Source: Thiothrix caldifontis
Lineage (GTDB): Bacteria > Pseudomonadota > Gammaproteobacteria > Thiotrichales > Thiotrichaceae
NCBI RefSeq assembly: GCF_900107695.1
Contig: NZ_FNQP01000004.1
Coordinates: forward strand, 1 to 64,000
Direction: 5' to 3'
DNA: 64,000 nt
A program made the translations under genes and the position numbers. Below, piece by piece: positions 39,329-49,309 of the stretch (the stretch's first letter is position 1; every line of letters begins with the position of its first letter). The notes beneath the pieces were generated by a model. That model ran no database searches, was not told the DNA's origin, and saw nothing but the letters and a program-made list of their open reading frames with translations.

Positions 39329-41380
39329 ATGCAACCAAGAAAAATACTGATCACCAGCGCCCTGCCCTATGCCAACGGCCCCATCCATATTGGTCACATG
39401 GTTGAATACATTCAGACTGATATTTGGGCACGCTTCCAACGCCTGCGGGGCAACGAATGCCACTATGTGTGTGCTGATGACACCCACGGCACACCGATCA
39501 TGCTGCGAGCCCAGCAGGAAGGCATTACCCCAGAACAACTAATTACCCGCATCGGTGCAGAACACCAACGTGATTTTGCAGGTTTCACTATTGCCTTTGA
39601 CAACTACTACACCACGCATTCAGATGAAAACCGCCACTTTGCCGAATTCATCTACAAAGCAGCGCGTGATAACGGTCATATTGAAAAGCGAATCATAAAA
39701 CAAGCTTATGATTCGCAAGCACAGATGTTCCTGCCCGATCGTTTTATCAAAGGTGAATGCCCTCGCTGCGGTGCAGCAGACCAATACGGTGATAACTGCG
39801 AAGCCTGTGGAGCCACCTATTCGCCTACCGACCTGAAAAACGCAGTTTCAGCGATTTCAGGTACGACACCGATTGAAAAAGAAACTGAACATTATTTCTT
39901 TAAGCTGGGGCATTTTGAAACGTTCTTACGCGAATTCCTCGCCAGTGGCGCGGTACAAAAAGAAATTGCCAACAAGCAAATGGAATGGTTTGAATCCGAT
40001 CAAGGACTAAGTGATTGGGATGTTTCCCGCGATGCACCTTATTGGGGCTTTAAAATCCCCGATACCGACGATAAATATTTTTATGTATGGCTGGATGCAC
40101 CGATTGGTTATTTAGCCAGTTTCAAGAACCTGTGTGACCGCATTGGGCTGAATTTCGATAGCTTCTGGAAACCCGAATCCACCGCCGAGGTGTACCACTT
40201 CATTGGTAAAGACATCGCCTATTTCCATACGCTGTTTTGGCCTGCCCTGTTGCACGGTGCGGGCTTCCGTACCCCCAGTGCCGTACATTGCCACGGCTTT
40301 TTGACGGTAAATGGCGCGAAAATGTCCAAATCACGCGGCACATTTATCCAAGCGGAAAGCTACCTCAAGCACTTAAACCCAGAATGGTTACGCTACTATT
40401 TCGCCAGCAAACTCAGCAATGGCGTGGATGACATCGACCTTAACCTCGAAGATTTCGTGGCACGGGTGAACAGCGATTTAGTCGGTAAAGTGGTTAACAT
40501 TGCTTCACGTTGCGCGGGTTTTATCAACAAGCGTTTTGACAACAAACTGGCTGATACGCTGCCCGACACCGCGTTATATCAGGAATTCAGCGATGCCTCT
40601 GAACGCATCGCTGAACTTTACGAAACCCGCCGCTACGGTCAAGCCATGCGCGAAATCATGGCCTTAGCCGACAAAGCCAACCAATACGTTGACGAACAAA
40701 AACCGTGGGTACTCGCCAAAGACCCAGCACGCCTTGCTGACGTACAAAGCGTTTGCACCCAAGGCATCAATATGTTCCGTGCGATTGTTGGCTACCTCAA
40801 GCCAGTGCTGCCACAACTGGCTATCGACGCAGAAAGCTTCCTTAATGCGGGCGAACTGACCTGGGCAAGTGTGGCTACTCCCCTGACTAGCTGCGAAATC
40901 ACGACATTCAAAGCCCTGATGACCCGCGTTGAACCGGCGATGGTCACGGCGATGCTCGAAGACAATGCTTCGGCTACGCTCAGCAACCAAAGCAGCTCCC
41001 TGAGCGAAGCCGAAGGGAGCGACAGCAAACATCTAAGCGCTGATCCCATCAGCCCCACGATTGACTACGATGATTTTGCTAAAATTGACTTACGCATTGC
41101 CAAAATCGTTAAAGCAGAGCACGTCAAAGGCGCAGACAAACTGGTACAATTGACCCTTGATCTAGGCGGCGAAACCCGCAATGTCTTTGCTGGGATAAAA
41201 TCAGCTTACGACCCAGTCGACTTGGAAGGCCGCTACACCGTCATGGTTGCTAATCTCGCGCCACGCAAAATGCGGTTTGGCGTTTCCGAAGGGATGGTAT
41301 TGGCAGCAGGCCCCGGTGGCAAAGATCTATTCATCCTGACACCCGACACAGGTGCAGAACTTGGAATGCGCGTAAAATAA
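39329..41380 (+). CDS. metG: Methionyl-tRNA synthetase
   Basis: A 683-residue class I synthetase. The catalytic domain shows [12 protein letters not shown] (HIGH), the knuckle CPRCG...CEACG with four zinc cysteines (residues about 146-165), and KMSKSRGTF. An anticodon-binding helical domain follows, then a linker (about 540-575) and a C-terminal EMAPII/Trbp111-like tRNA-binding domain ([16 protein letters not shown]... to the end) used for dimerisation. The linker contains a palindromic DNA repeat (40995-41020) read through in frame as [10 protein letters not shown]. It charges tRNA(Met) for initiation and elongation. Confidence 0.98.
   Translation: MQPRKILITSALPYANGPIHIGHMVEYIQTDIWARFQRLRGNECHYVCADDTHGTPIMLRAQQEGITPEQLITRIGAEHQRDFAGFTIAFDNYYTTHSDENRHFAEFIYKAARDNGHIEKRIIKQAYDSQAQMFLPDRFIKGECPRCGAADQYGDNCEACGATYSPTDLKNAVSAISGTTPIEKETEHYFFKLGHFETFLREFLASGAVQKEIANKQMEWFESDQGLSDWDVSRDAPYWGFKIPDTDDKYFYVWLDAPIGYLASFKNLCDRIGLNFDSFWKPESTAEVYHFIGKDIAYFHTLFWPALLHGAGFRTPSAVHCHGFLTVNGAKMSKSRGTFIQAESYLKHLNPEWLRYYFASKLSNGVDDIDLNLEDFVARVNSDLVGKVVNIASRCAGFINKRFDNKLADTLPDTALYQEFSDASERIAELYETRRYGQAMREIMALADKANQYVDEQKPWVLAKDPARLADVQSVCTQGINMFRAIVGYLKPVLPQLAIDAESFLNAGELTWASVATPLTSCEITTFKALMTRVEPAMVTAMLEDNASATLSNQSSSLSEAEGSDSKHLSADPISPTIDYDDFAKIDLRIAKIVKAEHVKGADKLVQLTLDLGGETRNVFAGIKSAYDPVDLEGRYTVMVANLAPRKMRFGVSEGMVLAAGPGGKDLFILTPDTGAELGMRVK
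40995..41020. repeat. Palindromic repeat element inside the metG linker
   Basis: An imperfect palindrome with arms GCTCCCT (40995-41001) and AGGGAGC (41014-41020) around GAGCGAAGCCGA. The core closely resembles the widespread short palindrome beginning CCCTGAGCGAAG that is dispersed in many bacterial genomes (recalled, not searched). It is translated in frame in a low-complexity linker between the anticodon-binding and tRNA-binding domains. Confidence 0.6.
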
Positions 41381-41408
41381 CGCAAACAATAAGACGACAT
41401 TAAACATT

Positions 41409-43664
41409 ATGTTAGGGAAGTTCTTTAAACCTAAATGGCAACATCATGATGCCAATGTTCGCTTAAAATCACTGAGCAGCCTTGCAGGTAACAGTGTGGA
41501 ACTAATCAAGATTGCGCAGAGCGATCCTGATAACGATGTACGCATGGAAGCGATTACCCGGTTACAGCACCTCCCGACATTGGTGCAACTGGGGCATACT
41601 TCTGGCTCTATTGGTGAACGATCCCGCCAACGCGTGATTGCTTTAGCGGCAACAGATCATCATCATGATCATCTGCTAACAGAGGTATTCGCATGGCTAC
41701 AAAATCCAGCACTACTGCGTAGCATTGCCCGTGACCAATTACGGGGAATTAAACTACGCCACCAAGCCATTGCTAAGCTTGATGATCAGGATTTATTGTT
41801 CGCGATTGCCAGTAACGATACCTCTAAAGAAATCCAGTACATCGCCTCTACACAAATCAACGATCTCGAAAAACTTAAAACCTTGGAGAAAATTCACGGC
41901 AAGCAAAACAAGCGCTTACGTCAACACCTTAAAGAGCGTGAAGATGCTGCACAGCGTTTCCAGCAACAACAAGCCAACATAGAATCACTGTGTGTTGAAG
42001 CAGAAAACCTCGGTCAAACCGAACGCTGGCTACAAGACAAAACACACGCAAAAGTACTTGAGCAACGTTGGCAAAAACTCAGTAAAACCACTGACGAGGC
42101 TCAACAACAACGTTTCCAACAGGCATTGGCAAACTTTCAGCAACGCCTGCAAACATGGGAAACGCTACAAGCCCAGCAACAACAACAACTTACCGAACAA
42201 GCTGCTGAACAAGCCCGCCTCATAGCGGAAGCCCAACAACAAGCAGAAGCCCGCGCACAAGCCGTTCAAGAACAACGAGAGCGCGAACAACAGCGCGAAG
42301 CCGCAGCACGTAATCAGCGTCAGCAACAACAGACTCAACAACAACAAGCGTTACAGATATTACATAACACATTAAAAACGCTGGAAGCTCACCTAGAGAG
42401 TGAACAATACAGTGAAGCCATTGAGGTGCATAAATCACTCAGGGAAAACCTCAAAAATGCCGCGCACCTCCCCAGTAAAGAACAAGCATTTTTCCAACGA
42501 CGTCTGCAAGCGCTGGCACCTTGCCTACGTGAGATACAAGACTGGCGGCGCTGGGGTACCGACCAAGTACGTAAACAACTGATCGAAACTGCTGAACATT
42601 TGCGTGCTGACGATGCACTTGACCCGCAAGAACGTGCCAAAAAAATTCATTCCCTGCGTGAAGAATGGCGCAAGCTCTCACAGCTTGAACCCGGTCAACA
42701 ACATACCCTTTGGAAAGCGTTTGATGCCAACGCCACGGCTGCCTATGAACCCAGCAAACAATACTTTGCCGAACAAGCGCAGCAACGTACCGCCAATCTG
42801 GAGCAACGCAACACTATCTGCACTCAACTAGAAGCGCTAAACGCTGCAACTGACTGGGAACACGCAGACTGGCGGGCACTGCAAACCGCGTTGAATGAGT
42901 GTCGCAAACAATGGAAAGTAGCAGGGACGGTCAGTCACAAAGATTGGAAAAGCGTCAACGAACGCTTTAATAACGCGATGGATGCACTCGAAGCACACTT
43001 CAAAGTAGAACGTAACCGTAACTGGCAGGAACGCACCCAATTGGTTGAACAAGCCAAAGCCCTGCTAGACTCACCTAATACCTCCCAAGCCATTGAGCAA
43101 GCCAAAGTTTTACAAACCCAATGGCACATTACGCTCAGTTCACGCCCTGCCGATGAACAACGCTTGTGGAAACAATTCCGCGAACCGATGGATAGGTTAT
43201 TTGCTCGTGCCCGTGAAGAACGCCAGCAGCAACAGCAAGAACGTAATGCCCAACTTGCTGAAACAGCGCGCCAGATAGAAGAACAACGTCAATACGAACT
43301 GGAACGTCACCAACAGCAACGCGCAGAACTGGAAGCACTTGCCGTACAATCTACCCACACTAAACAGGCAGATACCAGTGCTGATGAACAGATTAGCAAC
43401 CGCAGCACGGGTGAGTTACTCTGTTTGCAACTAGAAATTCTCTTAGGGCTAGAAACCCCCACCGAATTTCAGGCTGCACGCTTAAAGTACCAAGTGTCAC
43501 AACTTGCAGAAATCATGAGCAGTCGTAAAGATAATCACGCCCCCAACACTCATGCGCTATCCGTATTAAAACAATGGTATGCCTTGGGAGGGATGCCCGC
43601 GACTGCACTGGCAAACCAGACAGCGCGGATCGAGACTGTTAAGCAGGCTCTGCAACTTCTGTAA
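41409..43664 (+). CDS. DUF349 coiled-coil protein with N-terminal HEAT-like region
   Basis: 751 residues, cytoplasmic. Residues 1-155 hold HEAT-like helical repeats (DVRMEAITRLQHLPTL). The rest is mostly a long Gln/Glu/Arg-rich coiled coil (about 160-320), followed by several DUF349 units, recognised by repeated (E)QRLWKxF and W(K)xVGxx-like patterns (EEWRKLSQLEPGQQHTLWKAFDA, CRKQWKVAGTVSHKDWKSVNERF, QTQWHITLSSRPADEQRLWKQF). The function of DUF349 proteins is unknown. Poly-Gln-rich stretches are coded mainly by CAA. The 3' end overlaps the convergent rdgC by 26 bases. Confidence 0.85.
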   Translation: MLGKFFKPKWQHHDANVRLKSLSSLAGNSVELIKIAQSDPDNDVRMEAITRLQHLPTLVQLGHTSGSIGERSRQRVIALAATDHHHDHLLTEVFAWLQNPALLRSIARDQLRGIKLRHQAIAKLDDQDLLFAIASNDTSKEIQYIASTQINDLEKLKTLEKIHGKQNKRLRQHLKEREDAAQRFQQQQANIESLCVEAENLGQTERWLQDKTHAKVLEQRWQKLSKTTDEAQQQRFQQALANFQQRLQTWETLQAQQQQQLTEQAAEQARLIAEAQQQAEARAQAVQEQREREQQREAAARNQRQQQQTQQQQALQILHNTLKTLEAHLESEQYSEAIEVHKSLRENLKNAAHLPSKEQAFFQRRLQALAPCLREIQDWRRWGTDQVRKQLIETAEHLRADDALDPQERAKKIHSLREEWRKLSQLEPGQQHTLWKAFDANATAAYEPSKQYFAEQAQQRTANLEQRNTICTQLEALNAATDWEHADWRALQTALNECRKQWKVAGTVSHKDWKSVNERFNNAMDALEAHFKVERNRNWQERTQLVEQAKALLDSPNTSQAIEQAKVLQTQWHITLSSRPADEQRLWKQFREPMDRLFARAREERQQQQQERNAQLAETARQIEEQRQYELERHQQQRAELEALAVQSTHTKQADTSADEQISNRSTGELLCLQLEILLGLETPTEFQAARLKYQVSQLAEIMSSRKDNHAPNTHALSVLKQWYALGGMPATALANQTARIETVKQALQLL

Positions 43665-44562
43665 CAGTCGTAAAGCACTGCATTAAGTCAGCCAACAACT
43701 GGGTGACTTCCCCAGTCATGAGAGTGAATTCTATGTCCAGTTTTTCAGCGTGAGATTGCGGGTCAGCATCCTTCAGGTTGTCGACCAGCACATCCAGGAA
43801 ACGCACCCGCCGCACGCCAAGATCCTCAGTTAGCATGAAACTGATTTTGTCAGCCCACACCAACCCTAACTTAGAAACAGTTTTGCCCGCCGCCAGATTC
43901 GCCTGCACCTCTTCAGACATGAGTTCATGACGTTTAAACACTGCCACGCTTTTTTCCTCGCCCGCTCCCTTCAACTCACACTCTTCACCCAAGGTAAACG
44001 GTGCGGGTAATGTATGATCATCGGCTAACCATTGCGTCATGAGCACGGCTGGACTCATATCGGTTTTCGGTGGCGTAACTGGCAAACTCCCTAAGGTATT
44101 GCGCAATAAATGCGTCAAACGTTCGGCTGGCGTATTAGATGAGCTATTAATAATCATCCAACCATTGGGTAGATCAAGCCAGGCATCCATTTTTTTCGTG
44201 CGCGTGAAAGCTTTCGGTAATAGCTCAAACTCAATCTCATCACGTAAATCCTGCTTTTCGCGCTTACCCATCTTGCGGGATTCCTTTTCCTCAATTTCAG
44301 CAACGACAGCATCGAGTTCTTCACGCACCACCGAAGCCGGAAGCAGCTTTTCCTGATGCGCCAAAGTCAGCAGCATACAATCGTTCGCCGCGAGTACCAG
44401 TTGCTCACTGTTACGCCCAAACGGCGATACCCAACCGCTGGCTTCCCGTAATTCATTACCACACCCTAGAAAGGGTTTACTTTCAAGGGCTTCGTGTAGT
44501 GCTTCGGGCGTGAGGGTAAAATCACTGCTCAAACGCAGCAGATACAGGTTTTTGAACCACAT
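43639..44562 (-). CDS. rdgC: Recombination-associated protein RdgC
   Basis: 307 residues matching RdgC, a ring-shaped dimeric DNA-binding protein that modulates RecA. The family start MWFKNLYLLRLS and the segments SGWVSPFGR, LPASVVREELD, KREKQDLRDEIEFELLPKAFTRTKKMDAWLD and LGLVWADKISFMLTEDLGVRRVRFLD are all present. The length matches E. coli RdgC (303). It is monocistronic. Confidence 0.97.
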   Translation of the reverse strand: MWFKNLYLLRLSSDFTLTPEALHEALESKPFLGCGNELREASGWVSPFGRNSEQLVLAANDCMLLTLAHQEKLLPASVVREELDAVVAEIEEKESRKMGKREKQDLRDEIEFELLPKAFTRTKKMDAWLDLPNGWMIINSSSNTPAERLTHLLRNTLGSLPVTPPKTDMSPAVLMTQWLADDHTLPAPFTLGEECELKGAGEEKSVAVFKRHELMSEEVQANLAAGKTVSKLGLVWADKISFMLTEDLGVRRVRFLDVLVDNLKDADPQSHAEKLDIEFTLMTGEVTQLLADLMQCFTTVTEVAEPA

Positions 44563-44619
44563 GAGGATGCCTTTCTATGATACTTAGGAAGGCGGATTAT
44601 GCCGGAAAGCCGGTCAGAC

Positions 44620-45762
44620 TTAAACAAACGGCAACGTACCAAACTGACTCCATGGGTTAGGCTGACCTAACCAACGTTGGGCTACCGTACCATAAACTGT
44701 GCGGAAATCAACCGTGTGTTGCGGATTGCCATCACTATCTAAATGGCTGAGATCCAGCGGCTCACCATACAAACCACCACGAACCTTGCCTCCCATGACC
44801 AATTGCACCCCAGCAGTACCGTGATCAGTACCTTTACCGTGGTTTTCCTGCACGCGACGCCCAAACTCTGAGTAAGTCATCAGCATGACATCATTCCAGC
44901 GCCCGCCGCGTTGCATCGCTTGTGCAAACGAATCCAGTGCCCCCGCCAATTGATGTAACAAGTTACTTTGTACCGCATTTTGGTTACTGTGCGTATCAAA
45001 GCCATCCAAAGTCACCATATACACAGCGGCATCAACCCCAGTAAGGATCATTTTAGCAACCGCTTCCAAATCACGCCCTAACTTACTGGTGGAAAAAGGG
45101 ATTCCCAACGTCACCGGACGCTGTAATTTATTACTTAACTGTTCACCTGCCGCATACAACTGGTGATGCACATTAGTCACATGCGCCAGTACTGAATTCG
45201 TGGCAACTGGCTGAATATCTTCCAATAAACTGATTTGGCTGAGAAATGATTGCGGGCTTTGCATCGCAATGGTATTGCAATTTTTCCCTGCCATCGGGCC
45301 GCTATTCTCACCAATAGCAATCCCGTGCAAACCGGGCTTACACTCGGGCAGTAAAGCACCTAACCAGCCAGTATCGGTATATTGACTCGCATCCACGGCA
45401 GTTTCCCAAATATCACTGGAACGGAAATGAGACAGCGTTCCATGCGGATACCCAACACCTTGTACCCAAGCCATGCTGCCTTTGTCCCACCAAGGTTTGA
45501 GCGCTTTCAGGTAAGGATTTAAACCCTGGTTTTCGCCAATATTCAACACTCGATGCTTGGGAACACCAATGCTTGGGCGGTATTGGTAATACAGCGGGTC
45601 AGCATGCGGAATCAGGGTATTTAACCCATCATTCCCCCCTGCTAACTTCACTAACACCAAAATACGCTGCTGTGGACGCGCAGGCACTGCCAACACTTCT
45701 CCGGGAAAACCCCCCAACCACGGCAACAATGCTGCCATTCCCATAAATTCGCGACGGTTCAT
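44620..45762 (-). CDS. DUF1501 family exported protein
   Basis: About 380 residues. It starts with a Tat-like signal (NRREFMGMAALLPWLGG), followed by the DUF1501 core: ILVLVKLAGGNDGLNTLIP, SHFRSSDIWETA, DGFDTHSNQ, MTYSEFGRRVQENHGKGTDHGTAG. The family is related to the alkaline phosphatase superfamily, and metal ligands may be the Asp and His of DGFDTH and DHGTAG. The start at 45762 gives the twin-arginine signal at the very N-terminus; a longer frame to 45813 would overlap the upstream gene. It pairs with DUF1800 next to it, a conserved two-gene set of unknown function. Confidence 0.88.
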   Translation of the reverse strand: MNRREFMGMAALLPWLGGFPGEVLAVPARPQQRILVLVKLAGGNDGLNTLIPHADPLYYQYRPSIGVPKHRVLNIGENQGLNPYLKALKPWWDKGSMAWVQGVGYPHGTLSHFRSSDIWETAVDASQYTDTGWLGALLPECKPGLHGIAIGENSGPMAGKNCNTIAMQSPQSFLSQISLLEDIQPVATNSVLAHVTNVHHQLYAAGEQLSNKLQRPVTLGIPFSTSKLGRDLEAVAKMILTGVDAAVYMVTLDGFDTHSNQNAVQSNLLHQLAGALDSFAQAMQRGGRWNDVMLMTYSEFGRRVQENHGKGTDHGTAGVQLVMGGKVRGGLYGEPLDLSHLDSDGNPQHTVDFRTVYGTVAQRWLGQPNPWSQFGTLPFV

Positions 45763-45787
45763 GTAATCAACATCCGCATAAAGTGTA

Positions 45788-47077
45788 TCAGGTGACTTGA
45801 AACGCTGGATCAAGCAATAAAGAGCGCACTAAACGGCGTGCTCCCGGTGTTTCTGGCAACGGTTTTAAGGGTTTAACCGGCAATAGCCATTCCACTAGTT
45901 GTTCTGCTGGCACATCGGGAATGGCAACACCACTAGCCACTTTTTCATTTAAATTGCCTCGCGACAACTTAGAAAGGAAGGCATTACGTACCAGCAGGGT
46001 TTGGGTACTGATCCAGTGTTCTCCACCTTTCCAACCTTTTACGTTTGGCGGGTCAAACAGCTCTTGCCCCAACAGGCGGCACAGATTCAGCATTTCTTGA
46101 GTGGATTCACGCGGGTAAGGCAACATCCGTACCGTACCGATAACCAATTCCACGGGAGACTTTACCAACGTCCCCCGATTAGCAGGCATCCAAAAAGCAT
46201 CACTGTTCAACACCGTACGCATTAAGCCTTTGATGTCATAACTCGATTGCCGCAATTGTTGTGCCCAAGTACGAATCAATACCTGATCTGGACGATTACT
46301 GACAAACGCTAACCAAAACTTTTCGGTAAGATTTTCGGCAGTACGGGGATGTTCCAACAATATTTTAATAATGGCATCACCAGTAAAACTCCCCGTTTTC
46401 CCCAGAAAAGTATGTTGCCCTCCTGCATGTTCGGCTGGGCGAATCACAAACTTGCCTGTTTGATAGTCAACACGCCAACCGGTGAAGGCTTGTGTAGCCG
46501 CTTTCACATCCGGTTCACGGTAATACCCTCGCCCAATAGTGAATAATTCCAGCAATTCACGGGCGAAGTTTTCGTTAGGTTTATCTTTACTGTTTTGATG
46601 ACCATCCAAATACACCAACATGGCGGGATCGCGGGCAATCGCTTGCAGTAATTCTGCAAAACTACCGAGTGCATGGCGACGCAGCAACAGATTTTGTTGG
46701 TATAACAAGCTGGGTTGCAAAGTTTTCTGAATAGAAGAAGTAAAGTGGTTATGCCAAAATAAAGTCATACGTTCGAGAAAAGGGGTACGTGTTGCCAGCA
46801 TCTGCTCCACCCACCATGCTTGTAAGCGTTTCCCTTCACGTTGTGAAATAGCCCAAGCTGAATTACGGCTTTTCATGTCAGTCAAACGCATAGGTTCAAG
46901 TTTTAACCACGGCGTCATAGGAGGTGCAGACTTTAAGGTACTCAGTTTAGGGTTTAACACCCATTCAACAGCTTCCTGCTTAGAGCGGCCTTCTAACTGC
47001 TTAATAACATCCCATTCCGCACCTAAACCGGTGCGAGAAACAAGATGAGCCGCATCTTTAAAAGCAAGTAATCCCAT
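45788..47077 (-). CDS. DUF1800 family protein
   Basis: A 429-residue protein with family motifs HLVSRTGLGAEWDVI, LWHNHFTSS, NENFARELLELFTIGRGYY, TQAFTGWRVD and DPPNVKGWKGGEHWISTQTLL. There is no clear signal peptide, although the partner DUF1501 protein has a Tat-type one. DUF1800 and DUF1501 genes occur together in many bacteria, and the pair is presumed to work together. It is located immediately upstream of the DUF1501 gene, in the same operon. Confidence 0.88.
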   Translation of the reverse strand: MGLLAFKDAAHLVSRTGLGAEWDVIKQLEGRSKQEAVEWVLNPKLSTLKSAPPMTPWLKLEPMRLTDMKSRNSAWAISQREGKRLQAWWVEQMLATRTPFLERMTLFWHNHFTSSIQKTLQPSLLYQQNLLLRRHALGSFAELLQAIARDPAMLVYLDGHQNSKDKPNENFARELLELFTIGRGYYREPDVKAATQAFTGWRVDYQTGKFVIRPAEHAGGQHTFLGKTGSFTGDAIIKILLEHPRTAENLTEKFWLAFVSNRPDQVLIRTWAQQLRQSSYDIKGLMRTVLNSDAFWMPANRGTLVKSPVELVIGTVRMLPYPRESTQEMLNLCRLLGQELFDPPNVKGWKGGEHWISTQTLLVRNAFLSKLSRGNLNEKVASGVAIPDVPAEQLVEWLLPVKPLKPLPETPGARRLVRSLLLDPAFQVT

Positions 47078-47158
47078 GACTTTACTGCGCTAAAAATAAT
47101 ATTAATAGTAACGTAACTGGGTGCTAAGTTTAGCTTAAATTTCATCCTTAACAGTAGA

Positions 47159-48190
47159 TTAATGAGATTGTTTTTCAATCTTCATACCGCTAAGCGAAAT
47201 CAAAAACACGATAAACGATACAAGTGAGGCAATAATACTGAGCACAAGTTCAGTCGTTTTACGTAATACCCTTATAGTACCTAAGGCACTTTTTCCCAGT
47301 AACTTCATGATTCCTTTGGTTTGCGTACCATATTTTAAACTGATTTTCTCCAGTCTAATCAAATCTTCACCTTGTTCGACATACTTCAAGACTTGCACAA
47401 CATCAGCAGTAGAACTGGACTTACGAATTGTATTCACCTTCTCAGCCGTTTGCTTAAGCGCACGTAGCGCCTGTGGATTATAAGCTTTCAGGGCTGCTTT
47501 ACTGATGCCATCCAGATTGTTTTCAGCACGCGCCAACAATAAAAACCCTTTATAGTCGAACACCTCTGAACCCTGCCTGAGCAGAAATCTCTGAAAACTA
47601 GGCGTTAACCTGCCACTGCGAGCCGCTAATTTTGTGGTGGAAATCCCCCCTTTGGCGGCTGAGGCGGTTCCAGCACTCGCGACCGTAGCAGCTGTCAAAC
47701 CAACGCCAACGCCTGCTAACGTCACAATTAGTTCGTTAACAGGCTCACCTTTCGCATACAGTTGGTACTGCTCCCATAAATCCCGTGCATCGCCCACCAC
47801 CGTAAAATCAGCCGTCAGTGCACCCGCCACCCCAGCACCACTGCTGGCTTCACCCTCTAAAAAACCACTAGCGAAATCATTCACAGTACGACGCGCCGTG
47901 TTAAGGGGAGATTCCAAGCGTTGTAACTCTGCTTCAAACACTGCTGGGTCAAGATTGTAACCAAACGTGTTGGCGAGGCTTAGGTACATCCGTGCATCCG
48001 CCGGATTGTTATTGGCAATCGCTTCCTGCACTTGTTGCTGCACTGCTTCGCTACTGACTTGGTGCAGCATTAACTGTGCCACATCTGCCGCCATTTCGTC
48101 GTATTGCCAATAATCCAGCAATGCCTTAACACTACCAGCTAACAGCAGTACCGATACAAGTAGCAAACTAACATTCCAGAATCTCATCAT
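47159..48190 (-). CDS. Unknown membrane protein with Gly/Ala-rich central hydrophobic segment
   Basis: 343 residues with an N-terminal transmembrane segment (about 6-24), a Gly/Ala-rich hydrophobic stretch (about 153-180, LIVTLAGVGVGLTAATVASAGTAS) and a C-terminal hydrophobic helix (about 312-332). The region DFTVVGDARDLWEQYQLYAKGE just before the central segment recalls the VVGDAKD pattern of pretoxin regions in polymorphic toxins, but no toxin domain follows. The rest is helical and basic. It lies six bases after metA on the same strand, so it may be cotranscribed. The function is unknown. Confidence 0.75.
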   Translation of the reverse strand: MMRFWNVSLLLVSVLLLAGSVKALLDYWQYDEMAADVAQLMLHQVSSEAVQQQVQEAIANNNPADARMYLSLANTFGYNLDPAVFEAELQRLESPLNTARRTVNDFASGFLEGEASSGAGVAGALTADFTVVGDARDLWEQYQLYAKGEPVNELIVTLAGVGVGLTAATVASAGTASAAKGGISTTKLAARSGRLTPSFQRFLLRQGSEVFDYKGFLLLARAENNLDGISKAALKAYNPQALRALKQTAEKVNTIRKSSSTADVVQVLKYVEQGEDLIRLEKISLKYGTQTKGIMKLLGKSALGTIRVLRKTTELVLSIIASLVSFIVFLISLSGMKIEKQSH

Positions 48191-48196
48191 CTGAGT

Positions 48197-49282
48197 CTAG
48201 CCCATTCCCAACACTTGACGCAGCCCCAACGGGTCATTGGGGTCAACACCCTCCATAAAAGGCTTGCGTCGGTCGTTATTCGTAATTTGGTACACCTTAC
48301 CAATCCAGTTGCTGTAAAACACTTTTGCCGTATCCCGCCAAGTATTGTGCAACATCGGTAGCAACAGCGTTTCGGGGAACTCCGGCAAGGGCTTGCCTTG
48401 GCGTTTTGCTGCTTCCTGTACCAAGCGGTATTCGGTGAGAATCGCTTTGGCTTTGGGACGCAAATAGTTTTCGGGAAAGGGCGGGTAATCTTCCCGCGTC
48501 CCGTCAAACCACCGCATGGTTTCGCGGCGGTATTCTTTCAACAAACTCACCTGATCGTATTCGGGATGGCCTTGCATAAAAATCATGCGAAACAGATCAG
48601 GGCTGACCGCCATGTGCACGCCCGCCTCTTGACTTTCCACCAATATTTGCACACCGACAGCTTCCAGCTCTGCGCGGTCAATCTGATTGAAACGCGAATG
48701 TGGCACATCAAAGCGCGTATTCAAATCATTGACCAGCGGATGTTCCGGCATGGTAACAGCATGGCTATACACGCCCCAACGCTTAAATCCCAACGGGCGG
48801 CGGCGGATCCCCCACAAATGTTGCACCAGCGCATGGCTTGCTAAACATGAACACAACGTAGAGGTGACATTTTCCTGCGCCCAAGCCACCACCTCGCACA
48901 AACCATCCCAAAACGGTTCGTCTTCCAAATGTTGCGCGGTCGGGTTTGCCCCGGTAATGATCAGCGCATCCAAGCCTTGTTCCTGCAAATCGGCAAACTT
49001 TTCGTAATACTGGTCGAGGTAGGCTTGCGCTTTGGCACTGCGCGGCAAACTGTCCAGTGTAAACGGGTGGATATGGAATTGAGCAATCAAATTGGATTCG
49101 CCCACCAGTCGGAAAAACTGGCGCTCGGTCGCTGCCAATGCTGCATCCGGCATCATGTTCAGAAAACCGATGTGCAACTCGCGAATATCCTGATTAAAAG
49201 CATAATCTTCGCTCAGGATTGTTTGACCTTCTTGACGCAGGCGTTCAAAAGTCGGTAATGCAGTATGTGCAACTAATGGCAT
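48197..49282 (-). CDS. metA: Homoserine O-acyltransferase, MetA family
   Basis: 361 residues, the first step of methionine synthesis from homoserine. The catalytic cysteine sits in CSCLASHALVQHLWGI, and the active-site His-Glu pair in MQGHPEYD; LNMMPDAALAATERQFFRLVG is the N-terminal signature. Whether it uses succinyl-CoA or acetyl-CoA cannot be told from sequence alone. It is longer than E. coli MetA (309) because of a C-terminal extension (about residues 300-361). The start at 49282 is supported by the family N-terminus. Confidence 0.93.
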   Translation of the reverse strand: MPLVAHTALPTFERLRQEGQTILSEDYAFNQDIRELHIGFLNMMPDAALAATERQFFRLVGESNLIAQFHIHPFTLDSLPRSAKAQAYLDQYYEKFADLQEQGLDALIITGANPTAQHLEDEPFWDGLCEVVAWAQENVTSTLCSCLASHALVQHLWGIRRRPLGFKRWGVYSHAVTMPEHPLVNDLNTRFDVPHSRFNQIDRAELEAVGVQILVESQEAGVHMAVSPDLFRMIFMQGHPEYDQVSLLKEYRRETMRWFDGTREDYPPFPENYLRPKAKAILTEYRLVQEAAKRQGKPLPEFPETLLLPMLHNTWRDTAKVFYSNWIGKVYQITNNDRRKPFMEGVDPNDPLGLRQVLGMG

Positions 49283-49309
49283 AGGAATCCCTCCCCTTAC
49301 CCGGCAATC

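Noticed and set aside
40995-41020. The metG palindrome as a CRISPR-like or terminator structure
   Set aside because: A single copy, translated in frame, without spacers or T-tract.
47159-48190. Polymorphic toxin
   Set aside because: Only a short pretoxin-like segment is seen; no toxin domain, immunity gene or secretion marker.
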